Source: an uncultured Clostridia bacterium
Lineage (GTDB): Bacteria > Bacillota > Clostridia > Oscillospirales > Acutalibacteraceae
Length of the DNA stretch: 6,073 nt
Reading direction: 5' to 3'
NCBI GenBank assembly: GCA_947302895.1
Contig: CAMYWU010000100.1
Span: forward strand, 1-6,073
Shown here: positions 5,932-6,073 of the stretch, piece after piece
Layout of the letters: each line of letters opens with the position of its first letter
Numbering within the stretch: the stretch's first letter is position 1
Notes under the pieces: generated by a model
The model's database searches: none
What the model was told of the DNA's origin: nothing
Seen by the model: the letters and a program-made list of their open reading frames with translations, nothing else
Position numbers and translations under genes: made by a program

Positions 5932-6073
5932 ATGAGCTCAAGGATAGTAAGAATATCTTCGTTTTTTATTGCATTGATAATGCTGCTGAGCTGTGCTGAG
6001 CTTCCCGCTTACGCCAAAGCAATAAAAGCTCCCGCCTCTGTTTCAGCTTCAAATAATATCAGCGGAGTAAAGT
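5932..6073 (+). CDS. Exported protein, N-terminal fragment cut by the window edge
   Basis: The first 47 codons of a gene that runs off the right edge. The ATG has a strong AAAGGAG (5918-5924) that begins within the stop codon of the preceding gene, so it belongs to the same operon. The N-terminus is an export signal: two arginines (4, 7), a hydrophobic stretch from residue 8 to 20, and an AYA site (26-28) for signal peptidase I before Lys29. A Cys at 21 after LLS also resembles a loose lipobox, so a lipoprotein is possible. The mature start KAPASVSASNNISGVK looks like the first strand of an FN3 domain, whose family often continues with a Leu-x-Trp, but the window ends first. The function cannot be stated. 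Confidence 0.8.
   Translation, partial: MSSRIVRISSFFIALIMLLSCAELPAYAKAIKAPASVSASNNISGVK

Overview
The window looks like a piece of chromosome from an anaerobic, low-to-moderate G+C Gram-positive bacterium of the class Clostridia. A gut Ruminococcaceae/Oscillospiraceae-type organism is the best guess. The grounds are a full-length formate--tetrahydrofolate ligase, strong AGGAG-type ribosome binding sites, A-rich codon use, and secreted proteins built from modules (Cys-x2-Cys repeats, Ig-like folds, a lysine-rich FN3 fold) that are common on the surface of such bacteria. The assignment is inference; there is no rRNA or other phylogenetic marker here. All genes found lie on the + strand.

Region 1 (about 70-3456) is a compact housekeeping operon: fhs, tsaE, tsaB, rpiB. 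It starts at an extended -10 promoter (70-98) and ends at a perfect 10-bp hairpin terminator (3426-3456). Every internal junction overlaps by 1 or 4 bases (TGATG, TTGA, ATGA), which points to translational coupling. The genes cover one-carbon (folate) activation, two of the proteins that make the t6A modification of ANN-decoding tRNAs, and a pentose phosphate isomerase. The usual t6A neighbours tsaD and rimI are not between or directly after these genes.

Region 2 (about 3457-6073, open at the right edge) is an accessory-looking regulatory and cell-surface operon. A new extended -10 promoter just after the terminator leads into a small ECF-type sigma factor. It is followed by a single-pass membrane protein with a cytoplasmic N-terminus, a Thr/Glu-rich extracellular linker and a bacterial Ig-like (Big_3-type) domain, in the place and topology expected of an anti-sigma factor. 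Then come a secreted protein (signal peptide, Cys-x2-Cys modules, Ig-like domain, FN3-like domain) and the first 47 codons of another exported protein that may also begin an FN3 domain. My reading is a surface-sensing sigma/anti-sigma switch encoded together with exported binding or adhesion proteins. The membrane protein has no anti-sigma domain that I can name, so this is the most interesting and least certain part of the window.

The 5' edge (1-45) is a short C-rich stretch unlike the A+T-rich DNA after it. It may hold the start of a divergent minus-strand gene, but too little is present to call one. No tRNA, rRNA, CRISPR array, transposase or riboswitch was seen.
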